The notes: generated by a model from the sequence alone, not told the origin. Shown: positions 7,836-16,146, counted from the first letter of the stretch. The stretch is 64,000 bases of DNA from an uncultured Prevotellaceae bacterium (GCA_902767775.1 CACXIP010000011.1:1-64000); one strand, 5' to 3'. A program made the numbers and translations.

Positions 7836-8357
7836 TCATACGATAGGGTCGATGCAGAAGTCACGGCGCTTGCACTTTTTGCAGTGCTTGCCTATCCATA
7901 CTTCATCAAACTGATTCATCGCCTGTTCGACTATCACTGGGTCGTCGGTCAGGATACCTGCCTCGAAGTTTCGGGTCGATTCTGCTTTCATCCCAATACC
8001 CGCACCAGTCAGGTTGGCGCTTCCGATATACACTTCCGTGCAGTCGAAGACAATCATCTTGAAATGAACTCGCGGACAGAGCACACGCTCCAATCGGTCG
8101 TAGAGTACCGGATATTTGTCGAAGTCTTCCCTGAAGTTCGGTCCGGGCTCTTTTGCATGGATAAGCCGCACCGCCACACCCCGCCGAATGAGTTGGGCAA
8201 TGAGTGCCAGAAACGGCTTTTTCTCATTGCCTATCTCTATATAAAGGTCTTTGATGTCTGCCGTACCAATCCAAAGTGTGTGCTTCACGCATTGCACCCG
8301 TGAGAGCACCTCTTTGTAGTGGTCGGCATTGGAGATGAACCTCGTCTTATAGTGCAT
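7836..8357 (-). CDS. Phospholipase D-like protein with one HKD motif
   Basis: 173 residues, no signal peptide. A single HKD-type motif is present (HFKMIVFD, H-x-K-x4-D) followed by GSANLTGAG, the typical sequence after the catalytic motif. Enzymes with one HKD motif of this size (Nuc/mitoPLD group) act as dimers and are often nucleases or phosphodiesterases rather than true phospholipases. The substrate is unknown. A Cys-rich C-terminus (HCKKCKRRDFC) could bind metal or be structural. The start is fixed by an in-frame TGA in the heptamer repeat just upstream. It lies 24 bases after the glycosyltransferase stop codon on the same strand. Confidence 0.75.
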   Translation of the reverse strand: MHYKTRFISNADHYKEVLSRVQCVKHTLWIGTADIKDLYIEIGNEKKPFLALIAQLIRRGVAVRLIHAKEPGPNFREDFDKYPVLYDRLERVLCPRVHFKMIVFDCTEVYIGSANLTGAGIGMKAESTRNFEAGILTDDPVIVEQAMNQFDEVWIGKHCKKCKRRDFCIDPIV

Positions 8358-8388
8358 AGTTCATAGTTCATAGTTCATAGTTCATAGT
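8355..8388 (-). repeat. Heptamer array overlapping two gene ends (ATG ladder)
   Basis: On the minus strand ATGAACT is repeated four times and ends in the ATG that starts the PLD-like gene. The first ATG overlaps the TGA of the upstream glycosyltransferase (ATGA). As the unit is 7 bases, successive ATGs fall in different frames. The ATG 21 bases upstream of the true start is in frame but meets TGA after five codons. Confidence 0.8.
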
Positions 8389-9464
8389 GCAAATTTCTCG
8401 TATTTCTTTGCTACCTCGATGTAGTCGTGATGGCGGCGCACATAGGCGATGCTGTCGCGCTTCAGTTGCGGGATGCGGTCGTGATGGGCGATGAGCCATT
8501 CGAGGGCCTCCACCACGCTCTCTCGTGAGGGCTGCACATTGATGATGGGGCGCAACTGTGTCTCGCCGAGCAGGTCGTAGTGCTCTGGTTCTCCGCCGCC
8601 GACGCAGATGATGCCTTTCGACATCGCCAGGAGTGCGTTCATCGAAGGCGTGTAGCTGTAGAGCTGGTCGAGGATGACATCCGAACCGTCCATCATCTGT
8701 TGGTATTCATTGAATGGTACGGAGCGTGCCACGCGCAGCTGCATCCTGTCGGGATGGCGTGCCGCCACCTCCTCGGCTGCCGACAGCATGATGTCGGTGC
8801 CTTTGTAGGCACTGCGTGTAGAATTGATGCCGATGAACACCCGCAGCAGTCCGTTGAAATCGTCCTCTCGCGGTTGGGGCATCTCTATGGGGTAGGGGAT
8901 ATACACCGTCTTGTCGGGAAGGGCGCGGCGGTAGCATACCCAGTATTCGTAGAGTCCTGCTACGATGGTGTCGCAGGAGGCGGCGATATGCTTGTTGAGC
9001 GCTTCCTTGGCGGTTCCTATCCAGTCTTTCCGCTCCGTGAGTGCCTCTGGATTGTTGCGCAGTTGGTCGCCGATGTTGAAATCGCTGTATCTCAACGGCT
9101 TGTCCTCGACACAGGTGTGTGCCCAGTACCAGTCCATGCCGAATCCGCCGAGGATGATGCGGCGGTTGTTGCGGCGCAGATAGTCGTAGATGGGAAAGAT
9201 GCGCTCGGCACGCAGTTCGAGGAACATCGGGTTGATGAGCTGCACCACATCGTAGTCACGCCAACGGAACAGTTCACGCCACACCTTCAGTTGCAGGGCG
9301 ATGCCGCCCCACTTGCCCGGTTTTCGAGCCAGGTCGGTGTCGCGCGGGTAGTTCTTCCAGAAGTCGCCGTTGGATGCCACGGTCACCTCATGTCCCAATG
9401 CCCGCAGTCCCCGTGCCAGCGTGGCATGCACATTGCTGTATTCGCCCAGAAGCAGGATTCTCAT
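8382..9464 (-). CDS. Glycosyltransferase family 4-like
   Basis: 360 residues, cytoplasmic or peripheral to the inner membrane. The GT-B fold is suggested by the N-terminal MRILLLGEYSNVHATLARGL (Rossmann strand and loop). A C-terminal half includes FIGINSTRSAYKGTDIM, MDGSDVILDQLYSYTPSMNALLAMSKG and a late GGGEPEHYD; the Glu of this last part occupies the usual nucleotide-sugar site of GT4 enzymes. It is the last glycosyltransferase of a minus-strand run of three and probably adds a sugar to a surface polysaccharide. Donor and acceptor cannot be predicted. Confidence 0.8.
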   Translation of the reverse strand: MRILLLGEYSNVHATLARGLRALGHEVTVASNGDFWKNYPRDTDLARKPGKWGGIALQLKVWRELFRWRDYDVVQLINPMFLELRAERIFPIYDYLRRNNRRIILGGFGMDWYWAHTCVEDKPLRYSDFNIGDQLRNNPEALTERKDWIGTAKEALNKHIAASCDTIVAGLYEYWVCYRRALPDKTVYIPYPIEMPQPREDDFNGLLRVFIGINSTRSAYKGTDIMLSAAEEVAARHPDRMQLRVARSVPFNEYQQMMDGSDVILDQLYSYTPSMNALLAMSKGIICVGGGEPEHYDLLGETQLRPIINVQPSRESVVEALEWLIAHHDRIPQLKRDSIAYVRRHHDYIEVAKKYEKFAL

Positions 9465-9481
9465 GTCATTCGTAAATCTAT

Positions 9482-9511
9482 CAATCCTTCATCTTTCATC
9501 CTTCATCCTTC
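9482..9511 (-). repeat. Short GAAGGATGAAAGATGA-type array
   Basis: Directly after the stop of the GT2 gene, in its sense strand, 7-base units of the GATGAAA/GATGAAG type are repeated about four times. The same unit follows the antiporter gene at 17545 and the symporter gene at 54801, again in sense orientation. Confidence 0.75.
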
Positions 9512-9514
9512 TAT

Positions 9515-10486
9515 TTATTTCAGCGTCATGCACATCAGGCGGCGTCCCAGTCGGGTTTTGCTGACACGTCTGAACCATTTGTATTTCTGTGTGTAGTCGC
9601 GGTCGGGTAGGGGGAACAGCCCTTTTTGGGTCAGTTCGGCTACGCATTCTTCCAAAAAGCTGCTGTTGTGTGTCAGTGTGATGACATTATAAAGATAGTC
9701 CATCGTCAGTTGGTCGATGCGGCGCTGCATCGCCTCTCGTTCGGCAGGCGGGAGGGTGTCGGTGCGCTCCACCAGTCTGTAGAGCACTCCTTTGGTGTCC
9801 TCCAGGCGTTTTTTCACCCATTCCTTGTCGTTCTTGCGGGTGATGGAATGGCCGCGGTCGCGGTAGTAATATGCTTTTGCGTTGGTAGAGTAGACCTTCT
9901 CGGCACGTAGGAAGAGTTCGGGTGTGAACTCCTCGTCCTCGTGCAGGATGCCAGAGGTGAAGCGGAGGTTGACCAGCGTCTTTTTCCTGAAAATGTAGCC
10001 GCAGGCGGACGCCCGCAGGTTGTTGTGCCGCATATACTCCGCACCCTCCATGGGACCCTCGTATTCCACCGTCATATTGTGCTCCTCTTTGTCCGACAGG
10101 TGGAACGCCACGATGTCGGGGTCTTTCTGGCGCACGATGTCGAGGCATTGCTCATAGATGCTGCTGATGAGCAGGTCGTCGCCGTCGACAAACTGGATGA
10201 ACGTGCCGCGGCATGCCTCGATGCCAAGGTTGCGCGCCGCGCTCAGTCCCTTGTTGTGCTGCCGGATATACAGGATGTCGTCCCATTTCTCCTTGAGTGC
10301 CTCTATGGGCGACTCCTCAGAACCGTCGTCGATGACGATAATCTCACGCTCCTCGGGGGTGAGCGAGAGGGCGAGGATGCTGTCGATGCAGGCGTCGAGC
10401 AACTGCGGCGGCAGGTTGTAGTAGGTGATGATGAAACTGATCAGCGGCTGTTTCGTCTCGGCTGGAGGAGTCGGTGGATTTTGCAT
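9515..10486 (-). CDS. Glycosyltransferase family 2
   Basis: 323 residues. The GT-A fold N-terminus is clear: PLISFIITYYNLPPQLLDACI, IIVIDDGS (nucleotide-binding Asp), GLSAARNLGIEACRG and FVDGDDLL, where DGD is the metal-binding DxD-like motif. The C-terminal 100 residues carry basic and helical segments with no membrane span. It overlaps the end of the upstream glycosyltransferase gene by 46 bases, so the two are certainly one transcript. Role: sugar transfer in surface polysaccharide assembly; specificity unknown. Confidence 0.88.
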   Translation of the reverse strand: MQNPPTPPAETKQPLISFIITYYNLPPQLLDACIDSILALSLTPEEREIIVIDDGSEESPIEALKEKWDDILYIRQHNKGLSAARNLGIEACRGTFIQFVDGDDLLISSIYEQCLDIVRQKDPDIVAFHLSDKEEHNMTVEYEGPMEGAEYMRHNNLRASACGYIFRKKTLVNLRFTSGILHEDEEFTPELFLRAEKVYSTNAKAYYYRDRGHSITRKNDKEWVKKRLEDTKGVLYRLVERTDTLPPAEREAMQRRIDQLTMDYLYNVITLTHNSSFLEECVAELTQKGLFPLPDRDYTQKYKWFRRVSKTRLGRRLMCMTLK

Positions 10487-11373
10487 AGATTCTTGATACC
10501 TAATAATTTGAGCATTCTGAGTTTGAAGCGCATCTTGCGGTTGACAGGCAGATGCCGTCTTTCGGCCGACGAGAAGGAGGGCACGGGGATGATGGGAGCC
10601 TGCCGTGTGAAGCGGTACACATCGAGTTGGATGTTGAGCACATGGCAGTAATACTCGGTGAGTTGGTCGGCGATGCCCAGGTCATGCAGTTGCTGCACAT
10701 GGGCGTCGAGCAGGTCGGAGAGTCCCCTGCCGTCGGGCGACATGGTGATGCCATCGGGATTGCTGGCATAGACATACAGTCCCTCCTCGGTGGTGGCGAC
10801 GAGGTGCGCGTGGCTGAGCAGGCGTGGCAGGGTATGGGCATCCTCGTAGAGACGGTCGGTGGGGTAGCGCACCTCGTCGAAGAGGCGGCGCACATAGATT
10901 TTGTTCCAGGCGTAGGTATGGGCGTATGCCTTTCCATCCAACCAGTAGCGGCGCATATCGTGGTATTCACGGGCACCGAACTTGACGAGTGTCTGGTCAT
11001 GACCGCCGTAGTGCCAGCAGATGGGGTATTCGAGGATGTCGTAGTCGGGATGTGCGCTGAGGCGCGTCATCAATATCGACAGCGTGTTGTCGCCCAGAAA
11101 GTCGTCGCTGTCGATGAAGGTGATGTACTCGCCCTCTGCGATGTTGATGCCGGCGTTGCGGGCGGATGACAGTCCGCCGTTGCTCTTGTGAATGACATGG
11201 ATGCGGCTGTCGCGTGCCGCATATTCGTCGCAGATGGCACCCGACCGATCGGGCGAGCCGTCGTCCACCAATATCATTTCATAGTCGGAGAATGACTGTT
11301 TGAGCACACTGTCGATGCAGCGCGCCAAAGTGTTCTCCACACCATAGACGGGGATGACGATGCTCAGTTTCAT
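10441..11373 (-). CDS. Glycosyltransferase family 2
   Basis: 310 residues from the ATG at 11373, giving MKLSIVIPVYGVENTLARC, the canonical GT2 start. Conserved elements are LVDDGSPDRS, GLSSARNAGI and FIDSDDFLG (metal site). An in-frame ATG 17 codons further upstream (11424) exists, but the -7 box of a strong promoter lies between the two, so the shorter start is right. The 3' end overlaps the next gene by 46 bases. It is the first gene of the minus-strand glycosyltransferase operon. Confidence 0.9.
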   Translation of the reverse strand: MKLSIVIPVYGVENTLARCIDSVLKQSFSDYEMILVDDGSPDRSGAICDEYAARDSRIHVIHKSNGGLSSARNAGINIAEGEYITFIDSDDFLGDNTLSILMTRLSAHPDYDILEYPICWHYGGHDQTLVKFGAREYHDMRRYWLDGKAYAHTYAWNKIYVRRLFDEVRYPTDRLYEDAHTLPRLLSHAHLVATTEEGLYVYASNPDGITMSPDGRGLSDLLDAHVQQLHDLGIADQLTEYYCHVLNIQLDVYRFTRQAPIIPVPSFSSAERRHLPVNRKMRFKLRMLKLLGIKNLCKIHRLLQPRRNSR

Positions 11374-11381
11374 TCTTGTTG

Positions 11382-11412
11382 CAAAGATAGTGAAAGCCGA
11401 ATGCAATGCAAA
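11382..11412 (-). promoter_or_regulatory. Promoter of the glycosyltransferase operon
   Basis: On the minus strand TTTG, 19 bases, TATCTTTG: an exact Bacteroidota promoter. The -7 box ends nine bases before the ATG at 11373, so the mRNA is almost leaderless. The -33 element lies inside the 60-bp repeat at 11389-11448. Confidence 0.85.
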
Positions 11413-11448
11413 ACAAAAAAGCATTTTTTTGATTTTGCATTGCTGAGG
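11389..11448 (+). repeat. 60-bp direct repeat with hairpin, copy 1
   Basis: Identical over 60 bases to 11478-11537. The core is a long inverted repeat, GCAATGCAAAA ... TTTTGCATTGC, with an inner AAAAAAGC/ATTTTTTT. Copy 1 supplies the -33 element of the glycosyltransferase promoter; its neighbouring -7 box lies partly just outside the repeat. Confidence 0.9.
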
Positions 11449-11477
11449 CGCCTCCTATCTTCGACGACAGTCAAAGC

Positions 11478-11537
11478 AGTGAAAGCCGAATGCAATGCAA
11501 AACAAAAAAGCATTTTTTTGATTTTGCATTGCTGAGG
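11478..11537 (+). repeat. 60-bp direct repeat with hairpin, copy 2
   Basis: A perfect second copy 29 bases after copy 1. Here the -33 TTTG is kept but the position of the -7 box reads TGCTTTGA instead of TATCTTTG, so this copy is not expected to be an active promoter. The rest of the 11425-11810 gap holds a CAGAGA array, two small hairpins (11602-11627 and 11659-11670) and the next promoter, but no gene. Confidence 0.9.
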
Positions 11538-11549
11538 AGGGTTGGTGTA

Positions 11550-11577
11550 TCAACACAGAGAGACAGAGATACAGAGT
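11550..11577 (+). repeat. CAACACAGAGAxACAGAG array
   Basis: CAACACAGAG is followed by AGACAGAGATACAGAGT. A near-identical stretch lies at 28366-28393. Function unknown. Confidence 0.65.
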
Positions 11578-11710
11578 GACTGTTCATCGAATATGTTAAT
11601 CACGAATTTAAGAATTTGAGAATTCGTAAACTGATAAAGAGAATTTAGAAGAATTATTGTCGCAAGCGACGTAAAACTTCAATTACTGAGTAGTTATTCT
11701 TGCAAATTCC

Positions 11711-11741
11711 TTGCTCGTGTAAAAACAATTTCATATATTTG
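11711..11741 (+). promoter_or_regulatory. Promoter of the SH3 protein gene
   Basis: TTG at 11711, 20 bases, then TATATTTG (11734-11741). It fits the Bacteroidota consensus and lies 69 bases before the ATG. Confidence 0.65.
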
Positions 11742-11810
11742 CGGCATTGAGGCAATGGCTTGTTGCTTTACTGCCTCGTCACAAGAATCAATCACCAAAA
11801 AGGATAGGAT

Positions 11811-12329
11811 ATGAAAAAGATTTTTTTGACCACCCTGATTATGGTTTTCGCCATTTCTGCGTATGCCCAGACGAGTGCATCTGCTTATATTTTAGACAAA
11901 AGCGGCACACCCACCAATGTCCGTAATGCCCCCAATGGCAAGGTGGTGCAGAAACTACCCGATGTGGATGGCGGCTATGTGGTAGAACTACTCGAAGTGA
12001 AAAACAACTGGTGGAGGATTGACCCTGTTATTGAAATCTACGGCGACGAGGATAGAGAGTTAAAACTTCAAGGTTCGAAAACAGGCTACTGGTTGCACAA
12101 CTCCGTGATACAGTTCGGTGTCGCTGGCGACCCCGAGAATGTGTTGCGTGCTACTCCATCGCCAAAGGGCAAGCCCCTCAAGATAGGTGCTACCTATTTG
12201 GAGGAAACCGGCCTGCGTCCACTTCAGATTCGTGGAGAATGGATTAAGGTGGAGACCACCGACAAGCGTTATACGGGGTGGATGCCTATCGACAAGATTT
12301 GCTCCAATCCGCTTACCACCTGCCCATAG
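11811..12329 (+). CDS. Secreted SH3-domain protein
   Basis: 172 residues. A signal peptide (MKKIFLTTLIMVFAISAYAQ) is followed by a bacterial SH3 fold (GTPTNVRNAPNGKVVQKLP, then ELLEVKNNWWRI). A second, weaker SH3-like half follows (TPSPKGKPLKIGATYLEE, then EWIKVETTDKRYTGWMP). Such domains bind peptidoglycan peptides or other envelope polymers, so a periplasmic role is likely; no catalytic domain is attached. It is monocistronic and lies between the two halves of the polysaccharide region. Confidence 0.8.
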   Translation: MKKIFLTTLIMVFAISAYAQTSASAYILDKSGTPTNVRNAPNGKVVQKLPDVDGGYVVELLEVKNNWWRIDPVIEIYGDEDRELKLQGSKTGYWLHNSVIQFGVAGDPENVLRATPSPKGKPLKIGATYLEETGLRPLQIRGEWIKVETTDKRYTGWMPIDKICSNPLTTCP

Positions 12330-12337
12330 CACAGTCA

Positions 12338-12525
12338 ACAGGGGGTGTCAAAAAGGAAAAACCTTGTGCGCCAGCAACTCCCCTCCCTTGAAGGGGAGGG
12401 GCAGGGGTGGGGTATGTAACTTCTTGTTTTTCAGAAAAATAATTCCCCACCCCAACCCCTCCCCACGCGTGGGGAGGGGAGCTCCATTCTTTTCTCAAGC
12501 CATTCATTATATTTGCCTCCCCTTT
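12338..12525 (-). repeat. MITE-like element, copy 2
   Basis: The inverse complement of the element at 5503-5702 over nearly its whole length. It includes both G/C hairpins, the TTATTTTTCTGAAAAACAAG centre and the end GGGGGTGTCAAAAAGG. It lies 9 bases after the SH3 gene stop codon. The loop sequences differ (ACGCGT here, ACTGTG in copy 1) while the stems are kept, which suggests selection on pairing or recent spread. Confidence 0.75.
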
Positions 12526-12651
12526 TTCCCTGTAAATCGCATTTTAGGAAAGAGTATAGAATTTTTTTGTTAAAAAAATTAAATAATACTTTTTCCCCAA
12601 ATTTCCCATACAATGTTTTGTACTGCCCTGTGTTTAGTAAAAAAACAAGTC

Positions 12652-13395
12652 ATGGAAAAGATTCATTTTATTTTAGTTTGTGTCATATCGTTTTTCTTTT
12701 TATGCAGTTGCAATAAAGATGACGAGTATGAGGAAGCCAATTCTCAACCTGAGTTTTCTGAGGGTTTAGGAAACAATCCAAGGGATGCGAACCGCCAGGT
12801 ATATACTGACCCAAATGGTGATAAGATTATACGCGATCCGTTTGGATATATTACATATATTTCTTTCTTTGGAAATGATAACGCTCCGTCATCAGCCTCA
12901 GAGATGTTCAGCCAGTATATGGAGATTGACCTTGAGGAAAATTTCCGGCTTTTTAGGAGTGAAGTGTTCAACTTTGTGGAGAATCCCCCTGCCATAGAGT
13001 GCTATCAACAGCAGTATAAGGGTGTGATTGTATATAATGGAGAATATGATGTGCATTTTAAATCTGGAAAGGTGACAGAAGCCGGTGGAACATTTATCAA
13101 GATAGACAATCTTGATGTGGTGCCTACCATTGATGAAAAGAAAGCAAAAGAAATCTATGCCAAATACTTGAAAGTCTCAGCCGATCATATTGGCTCGGGA
13201 ATATTGTATTGGTTTGATGACGCATTGATGATAGCTGAGTTTCCTCTTTATAAAGGTTCTGTTCAATGGGCTCCCCGTCTGGTGTATGGATTGATGTTTA
13301 AAGGTGAAAGTGCTGAGGGCTATTGTTTCATTGATGCCCATACAGGCCGAATCCTTCAGACATGGCCACATTATTATATGTGGTGTGATATATGA
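12652..13395 (+). CDS. Hypothetical lipoprotein
   Basis: 247 residues from ATG 12652. The start gives MEKIHFILVCVISFFFLCSC, a lipoprotein signal with lipobox FLCSC; a start 13 codons upstream would spoil the signal. The mature part is acidic at first (NKDDEYEE), then has beta-rich stretches including CYQQQYKGVIVYNGEYDVHF and an ending FIDAHTGRILQTWPHY. The latter resembles PepSY-type repeats (a value carried over and ...DAxTGxIL...). That likeness is an inference. Codon use is A/T-richer than in the flippase next to it. Confidence 0.65.
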   Translation: MEKIHFILVCVISFFFLCSCNKDDEYEEANSQPEFSEGLGNNPRDANRQVYTDPNGDKIIRDPFGYITYISFFGNDNAPSSASEMFSQYMEIDLEENFRLFRSEVFNFVENPPAIECYQQQYKGVIVYNGEYDVHFKSGKVTEAGGTFIKIDNLDVVPTIDEKKAKEIYAKYLKVSADHIGSGILYWFDDALMIAEFPLYKGSVQWAPRLVYGLMFKGESAEGYCFIDAHTGRILQTWPHYYMWCDI

Positions 13396-13494
13396 CGGAT
13401 AAGGTGTGAAGAGGGAGAAACAAGCTTTTCGTTGGTGAGGTTTTGTCCTTGCCACAAAATAAAATCCATGATTCCTCGTTTTTAAGAAGAAATC

Positions 13495-14991
13495 GTGGAA
13501 AAGACAGACAAGACAAAAGGCTATTCCCATATTTTGAAGTACACCGGACTGTTTGGCGGTGTACAGGGACTGAACATCCTGGTGGGCATCATCCGCAACA
13601 AGTTGGTGGCGGTGATTCTCGGCCCGTCAGGCATGGGTCTTATCTCGTTGTTCAACTCCACCATCAACCTGATAGCCAACTCCACCAACCTCGGCATCCC
13701 CATCAGTGCGGTGAAGAACATCTCAGAGGCCAACGCCCGTGAGGACCGCGCCGCCCTGGAGCACCTCGTCGTCACGGTGCGCTCATGGTGCCTGCTCACG
13801 GCACTCGCCGGCGTCGTGCTCTGTATCGCACTCAGTTCGCTGCTCAGTTACTGGACCTTCGGTTGGGGCAACCACACCCTGCATTTCATCCTGCTGTCGC
13901 CCATCGTGGGCATGCTTGCCGTCACAGGCGGTGAGATGGCCATCCTCAAGGGGATGCGGCGGTTGCGACCCCTCGCGCTCGTCTCGGTGTGGCACGTCGT
14001 GTTGGCATTGGTCATCACGGTGCCGCTCTACTATTTCTTTGGTGAGACAGCCATCGTTCCCTCACTTGTTGTCATGGCTTTGGTGCAGATGGTGCTCACG
14101 CTGAGTTTCTCCCTGCGCCTGTTCCCGCTGCGTTTCCGTGGCGGTCGGCGACAGCTCCGTGAGGGTTCGGGCATGGTGAGGCTCGGCATCGCCTTCGTCA
14201 TCGCCGGCATCCTCGGCAGCGGCGCGGAGTTCCTCATCCGTTCGTTCCTCAGTTACAGTGCCTCTTTGGAGACTGTCGGCCTCTACACGGCAGGTTATAT
14301 GATGATTATGACCTATGCCGGTGTGGCGTTCTCGTCTTTGGAGAGCGACTATTTTCCACGTCTGTCGGCCAGCAATAAGCATCACACCACCACCAACACC
14401 GTGGTCAACAGGCAGATAGAGGTGTCGCTGCTGCTCGTCTCGCCGCTACTCGTCTTCTTCACCATCGCCATGCCCATCCTCCTTCCCATGCTCTACAGCG
14501 GGAAGTTCTCGCCAGCCATCGGCATGATGCAGGTGATGGGCATCGCCATCTATTTCAGGGCCATCAAACTCCCCATGGCATACCTGCCATTGGCGAAGGG
14601 CGACTCCTATTCCTATCTCCTGCTCGAAGCCATTTACGACATCCTGCTTGTCGTGGCGGTGGTCTTCGCCTTCCGCTGGTGGGGGCTGACAGGATGCGGC
14701 ATCGCCATCACCGCAGTGGGTATCCTCGACTTCCTCATCATCCTCTTTTATACGCGGTGGCGCTATGGCTACCATATCTCAAAGCCTGTGCTTCTGTATG
14801 CCTCCATCCAACTGCCTTTCGGCATCCTTGCCTATCTCGTCACCCTTGTCAGTCAGCCTTGGGTATATTGGACGGCGGGCATCTTGATTGGTCTTGTCAG
14901 TACGGCAGTGTCGCTGCATATCCTCCGCCAGAAAACCAATTTGTGGGAGTCGCTGACGGCAAAAGTGAAAAGGAGGCTGAGCCGTGAGTAA
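13495..14991 (+). CDS. Polysaccharide flippase (Wzx/MATE-type O-antigen transporter)
   Basis: 498 residues, inner membrane, about 12-14 hydrophobic spans. The order and style of the first spans (KYTGLFGGVQGLNILVGIIR, NKLVAVILGPSGMGLISL, STTNLGIPIS) are those of the polysaccharide-transporter family that flips undecaprenyl-linked oligosaccharides to the periplasm. GTG start at 13495 with AAGAAGA just before it. The next gene overlaps its end by 8 bases and is a glycosyltransferase, which supports a role in surface glycan export. Confidence 0.85.
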   Translation: MEKTDKTKGYSHILKYTGLFGGVQGLNILVGIIRNKLVAVILGPSGMGLISLFNSTINLIANSTNLGIPISAVKNISEANAREDRAALEHLVVTVRSWCLLTALAGVVLCIALSSLLSYWTFGWGNHTLHFILLSPIVGMLAVTGGEMAILKGMRRLRPLALVSVWHVVLALVITVPLYYFFGETAIVPSLVVMALVQMVLTLSFSLRLFPLRFRGGRRQLREGSGMVRLGIAFVIAGILGSGAEFLIRSFLSYSASLETVGLYTAGYMMIMTYAGVAFSSLESDYFPRLSASNKHHTTTNTVVNRQIEVSLLLVSPLLVFFTIAMPILLPMLYSGKFSPAIGMMQVMGIAIYFRAIKLPMAYLPLAKGDSYSYLLLEAIYDILLVVAVVFAFRWWGLTGCGIAITAVGILDFLIILFYTRWRYGYHISKPVLLYASIQLPFGILAYLVTLVSQPWVYWTAGILIGLVSTAVSLHILRQKTNLWESLTAKVKRRLSRE

Positions 14992-15955
14992 GGTGACTGT
15001 GCTGATGGCGTGCTGGAATGCCGCCGCATATGTGGAGAAAACCCTTGACTCCCTGCTTGCTCAGACGCACCATGACTTTCAGGCAGTGTGTGTCGACGAT
15101 GCCTCTGCCGACGGCACGTTGGACATCCTCCGACGGTATGCGGCTAAAGACAACCGCATCGAGGTGGTGGCGCTCAGCGAGAACGGAGGACAGGCGCATG
15201 CCCGCAATGTGGGACTTGCCCAAGCGAAAGGAGAGTATGTCTGCATGCTCGACAGCGACGACTGGTTGTCGCCTGACGCCCTGCAGCAGGCGGTCGCCGT
15301 TTTCGAAGCATATCCCGATACCGACAGCGTGCTCTTCCAGGTGGAGGAGGTGTATGCCGACCATACGCGCCGCTATCCGCTGCCCGATTTTGAGCGGATG
15401 ACGGGCAAAGAGGCTTTCGAGGCGAGTCTGACATGGACACTCCACGGGTTGTATATGGTCAGGGCAGACCTGCACAGACAGTATCCCTATGATGAGACGA
15501 CACGGGCTTACAGCGACGACAACACCACACGGATACATTATCTGCGCTCGCGTGAGGTGAGGCAATGCGGCGGCATCTACTACTACCGGCAGCACGCTGC
15601 GTCGGTGACGCACGGCGTGAGCGTGAGGCGCTTCGACCACCTGCGTGCCAACGAGAGTATGCGGCGCCAGATGGAGGAGGCAGGTGCCGACGACCGGTTG
15701 CTCTCTGTCTATGAGCGCATGAGATGGCTCAACCTCATAGACACCTATATGTTTTATTTCAACAGCAGAAAGGAGTTGTCTGCTGCCGACCGCGCCTATG
15801 GCCTTTCTGAGATGCACCGTGTATGGGGCAGCATCGAGACAAGGCGCATCCCCCGCTCCCTGCGCCTCAAACCAGGCTATATGCCCCTCCGCCCAATGTG
15901 GTGGCTCTTCCGGCTGCAGGAGGAGATATATTTCGCCCTGAGGAGATGCCTCTGA
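14984..15955 (+). CDS. Glycosyltransferase family 2
   Basis: 323 residues. Clear GT2 motifs: VTVLMACWNAAAYVEKTLDS, VCVDDASADGT, GGQAHARNVGLAQAKG and MLDSDDWLS (metal-binding). It starts at a GTG inside the last codons of the flippase gene, so translation is coupled. A basic C-terminal segment ends in WLFRLQEEIYFALRRCL. Together with the minus-strand set this makes three GT2 and one GT4 enzymes within 8 kb, with no polymerase or priming transferase visible in the window. Confidence 0.88.
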   Translation: MSKVTVLMACWNAAAYVEKTLDSLLAQTHHDFQAVCVDDASADGTLDILRRYAAKDNRIEVVALSENGGQAHARNVGLAQAKGEYVCMLDSDDWLSPDALQQAVAVFEAYPDTDSVLFQVEEVYADHTRRYPLPDFERMTGKEAFEASLTWTLHGLYMVRADLHRQYPYDETTRAYSDDNTTRIHYLRSREVRQCGGIYYYRQHAASVTHGVSVRRFDHLRANESMRRQMEEAGADDRLLSVYERMRWLNLIDTYMFYFNSRKELSAADRAYGLSEMHRVWGSIETRRIPRSLRLKPGYMPLRPMWWLFRLQEEIYFALRRCL

Positions 15956-15965
15956 AAAAACAGAA

Positions 15966-16028
15966 TCCCCGGAAAGCCCGGAAACTCCGGAATCTCCGGA
16001 AAGCCCGGAATCTCCGGAATCTCCGGAA
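15966..16028 (+). repeat. 9-bp tandem array (CCGGAAAGC / CCGGAATCT)
   Basis: Seven units of 9 bases, each starting CCGGAA, follow the glycosyltransferase stop codon by about 10 bases. The units alternate between the endings AGC, ACT, TCT and AAG. It is one of several period-7 to period-9 arrays at gene borders in this window. Confidence 0.85.
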
Positions 16029-16073
16029 AAGATACTTTCACTCGGTAAAGAAAATAAAAAATTGCTTTTTTAT

Positions 16074-16104
16074 TTTGCTTTCCTCTCGCTTATTCGTATC
16101 TTTG
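16074..16104 (+). promoter_or_regulatory. Promoter of the antiporter gene
   Basis: TTTG, 19 bases, TATCTTTG (16097-16104): an exact match to the Bacteroidota promoter, 42 bases before the ATG. Confidence 0.88.
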
Positions 16105-16146
16105 CACTATCTTTACTTTATAATCGGCTGAAAAACAAGAAAGAAG

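Noticed and set aside
14897-15817. A 306-codon open frame on the minus strand opposite a glycosyltransferase gene
   Set aside because: The GT2 motifs on the plus strand are clear; the opposite frame is a shadow.
13495-15955. A complete capsule or O-antigen locus
   Set aside because: Only a flippase and four glycosyltransferases are visible; no priming transferase, polymerase or nucleotide-sugar genes lie in the window, so a complete locus cannot be claimed.
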